25,149 nucleotides of DNA from JAYZQT01 sp964412235 (lineage in GTDB: Bacteria > Pseudomonadota > Alphaproteobacteria > MPNO01 > UBA830): positions 1 through 25,149 of the forward strand of contig CAYPNT010000037.1 in the NCBI GenBank assembly GCA_964412235.1, written 5' to 3'. Shown in pieces: positions 23,596 through 25,149 of the stretch. Below the pieces are notes generated by a model. The model searched no databases. It saw only the letters and a list, made by a program, of their open reading frames with translations, and was not told where the DNA came from. The translations under genes were made by a program, and so were the position numbers. Position 1 is the stretch's first letter, and the number at the start of each line of letters is the position of its first letter.

Positions 23596-24870
23596 TTAAG
23601 GTAACACCGATCGGCCAGCATAGACTGCAGCTTGCCCTAATTCCTCTTCGATACGCAGCAATTGATTATATTTTGCCAATCGGTCAGACCTCGCTAGGGA
23701 TCCGGTTTTAATCTGCCCGCAATTAGTTGCAACGGCTAAATCGGCTATCGTCACGTCTTCTGTTTCCCCCGAACGGTGAGACATCACAGCTGTATAGGAA
23801 GCTTTTTTTGCAAGTGTAATTGCATTTATTGTCTCTGTCAGAGTACCAATTTGGTTAACTTTAACCAAAATTGAATTAGCCACACCTTCACGAATTCCTC
23901 TTTCCAAACGGTCTGGGTTTGTAACAAATAAATCATCTCCTACCAGTTGGATTCTATCCCCAAGCGCCTCTGTCAGCAGTTTCCAGCCACTCCAGTCATC
24001 TTCTGCAAGTCCATCTTCTATGGAAATAATTGGGTAGTCATCACACAACGATAAATAGTAGTCAGTAAGTTCTCCGGCAGAGAATTTCATAGCTTCGCCT
24101 GTCAAATGATAAACCTCGTCAGCAAAAAACTCGCTAGAAGCCGCATCCAGCGCGATGTATACTTCGCGACCTGCCTCGAAACCCGCATCATCGATAGCCG
24201 CTATAATTAGATCGAGAGCACTTCGAGTATCAGAGAGATTAGGCGCAAAACCCCCTTCATCACCCACATTAGTGTTTAGGCCCATTTCACCTAATTTAGT
24301 TTTAAGCGCGTAAAATATTTCGGCACCCCATCGAAGTGCATTCCTGAAGTCAGGAGCCCCTACAGGCATTATCATGAATTCTTGGAAATCTATTGGGTTA
24401 TCTGCGTGCGAGCCACCATTTATAATATTCATCATAGGTACGGGTAGAAGACACGCGGGCTCACCACCCACATATTTATATAATTGGAGCCCGCTCTCAT
24501 TAGCGGCCGCTTTGGCAACGGCAACACTTACTCCCAATATCGAATTTGCACCGAGACGGTGTTTGTTTTCTGTTCCATCTAGTTTTATTAGCCGTTCATC
24601 AATTTTTTCCTGGTCACTGGGGTCCATTCCGGTTAGTTCACCGGATATCTCTCCAGTAATGGATGCCACAGCTTTTAAGACCCCCTTGCCACCGTACCTA
24701 TTGCTGTCGCCGTCGCGAACTTCAACTGCTTCATGAACTCCAGTAGATGCACCGGACGGCACAGAAAACCTGCCAAGAGCACCCGATTGCAATTCCACCT
24801 CCACTTCGACCGTGGGATTACCGCGAGAATCGAGAATCTCACGGCCATTAATACGCGAAATGGGTGACAT
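23596..24870 (-). CDS. eno: Enolase
   Basis: Converts 2-phosphoglycerate to phosphoenolpyruvate in glycolysis and the reverse step in gluconeogenesis; often also a partner in RNA degradation complexes. The 424-residue protein has the N-terminal REILDSRGNPTVEVE, the substrate-loop PSGASTGVHEA, catalytic E205 in VGDEGGFAPN, metal-binding residues in IALDAAS, SIEDGL and VGDDLF, the catalytic lysine in ILVKVNQIG, and the signature SHRSGETED. ATG at 24870 has GAGG eight bases upstream. It lies 75 bases after kdsA on the same strand. The product phosphoenolpyruvate is a direct substrate of the KdsA enzyme next door. Confidence 0.98.
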   Translation of the reverse strand: MSPISRINGREILDSRGNPTVEVEVELQSGALGRFSVPSGASTGVHEAVEVRDGDSNRYGGKGVLKAVASITGEISGELTGMDPSDQEKIDERLIKLDGTENKHRLGANSILGVSVAVAKAAANESGLQLYKYVGGEPACLLPVPMMNIINGGSHADNPIDFQEFMIMPVGAPDFRNALRWGAEIFYALKTKLGEMGLNTNVGDEGGFAPNLSDTRSALDLIIAAIDDAGFEAGREVYIALDAASSEFFADEVYHLTGEAMKFSAGELTDYYLSLCDDYPIISIEDGLAEDDWSGWKLLTEALGDRIQLVGDDLFVTNPDRLERGIREGVANSILVKVNQIGTLTETINAITLAKKASYTAVMSHRSGETEDVTIADLAVATNCGQIKTGSLARSDRLAKYNQLLRIEEELGQAAVYAGRSVLP

Positions 24871-24945
24871 AGATATTACCTCAATAGATCAATAGGGGAT
24901 CGTTGATAGATACAGCGACACTGGTGTTAGCGCAACGTTATAGCT

Positions 24946-25149
24946 CTATATCTTCACGGGGTTTTCCTTAGCTACCCGGTCAATCTCCATGAGCGTTTTC
25001 AAAATTGATGGTAGAGCCTTAATCGAAATCATATTTGGCCCATCTGACGGCGCTTTATCAGGGTCCTGATGCGTCTCCATAAAAATTCCAGCCACTCCGA
25101 TCGAAGCCGCCGCCCGAGCCAAGACTGGCACAAATTCCCGATGACCACC
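24946..25149 (-). CDS. kdsA: 3-deoxy-8-phosphooctulonate synthase (KdsA), C-terminal fragment
   Basis: Condenses arabinose 5-phosphate with phosphoenolpyruvate to make KDO-8-phosphate for lipopolysaccharide. Only the last 67 residues are in the window; the gene continues past the right edge, so the start is not visible. The fragment opens with GGHREFVPVLARAA, followed by GVAGIFMETHQDPDKAPSDGPNMI, which is the conserved C-terminal barrel strand with the metal-site HQDP region. Reading frame is open to base 25149. Presence implies a Gram-negative outer membrane with KDO-containing lipopolysaccharide. It is upstream of eno on the same strand. Confidence 0.95.
   Translation of the reverse strand, partial: GGHREFVPVLARAAASIGVAGIFMETHQDPDKAPSDGPNMISIKALPSILKTLMEIDRVAKENPVKI

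Overview
The window is a stretch of ordinary alphaproteobacterial chromosome. Evidence for this is the block kdsA-eno-ftsB-pdhABC-lpdA-lipA-Coq10-like gene, the fused ispDF, a lipoyl domain on the pyruvate dehydrogenase E1-beta subunit, the paired ntrBC/ntrYX regulators, and an hfq-hflX pair of alphaproteobacterial type. The DNA is only moderately GC-rich and a run of 10 N sits inside trkA. This fits a draft or metagenome-derived genome of an uncultured, probably Rhodospirillales-like or marine, alphaproteobacterium; the species level is inference. Coding density is high. No tRNA, rRNA, insertion sequence, phage gene or CRISPR array was seen, and no gene-free stretch exceeds about 210 bases.

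Layout, left to right. (1) Minus strand, 1-2001: groES-groEL heat-shock operon, groEL cut by the left edge, with a sigma70-type promoter overlapped by a CIRCE operator. (2) Minus strand, 2020-4351: HAD phosphatase, hfq, hflX. (3) Minus strand, 4556-13234: dusB-ntrB-ntrC-ntrY-ntrX-trkA, tightly packed, covering tRNA dihydrouridine synthesis, two nitrogen/redox-type two-component systems and K+ uptake control. (4) Plus strand, 13400-16332: ispDF-pgpA-pncC-DUF429, almost all with start/stop overlaps, covering isoprenoid precursors, phosphatidylglycerol, NMN recycling and an unknown nuclease-like protein. It is divergent from block 3 across a 165-base control region and ends tail-to-tail, with overlapping stop codons, against block 5. 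(5) Minus strand, 16329-25149: kdsA (partial), eno, ftsB, pdhA-pdhB-pdhC-lpdA-lipA and a Coq10/RatA-like gene.

The genes of block 5 form a functional chain. Enolase makes phosphoenolpyruvate, which KdsA uses directly and which also feeds pyruvate. PdhA/PdhB/PdhC/LpdA convert pyruvate to acetyl-CoA. LipA makes the lipoyl cofactor that PdhB and PdhC carry. The neighbouring Coq10-like protein probably serves ubiquinone-dependent respiration.

I found no convincing new biological system. The points most worth a second look are a PdhC/E2 with two tandem peripheral-subunit-binding domains, an NtrX whose AAA+ domain lacks the sigma54-contacting GAFTGA loop, a suspicious extra segment next to the assembly gap in trkA, and a DUF429 gene translationally coupled to pncC.
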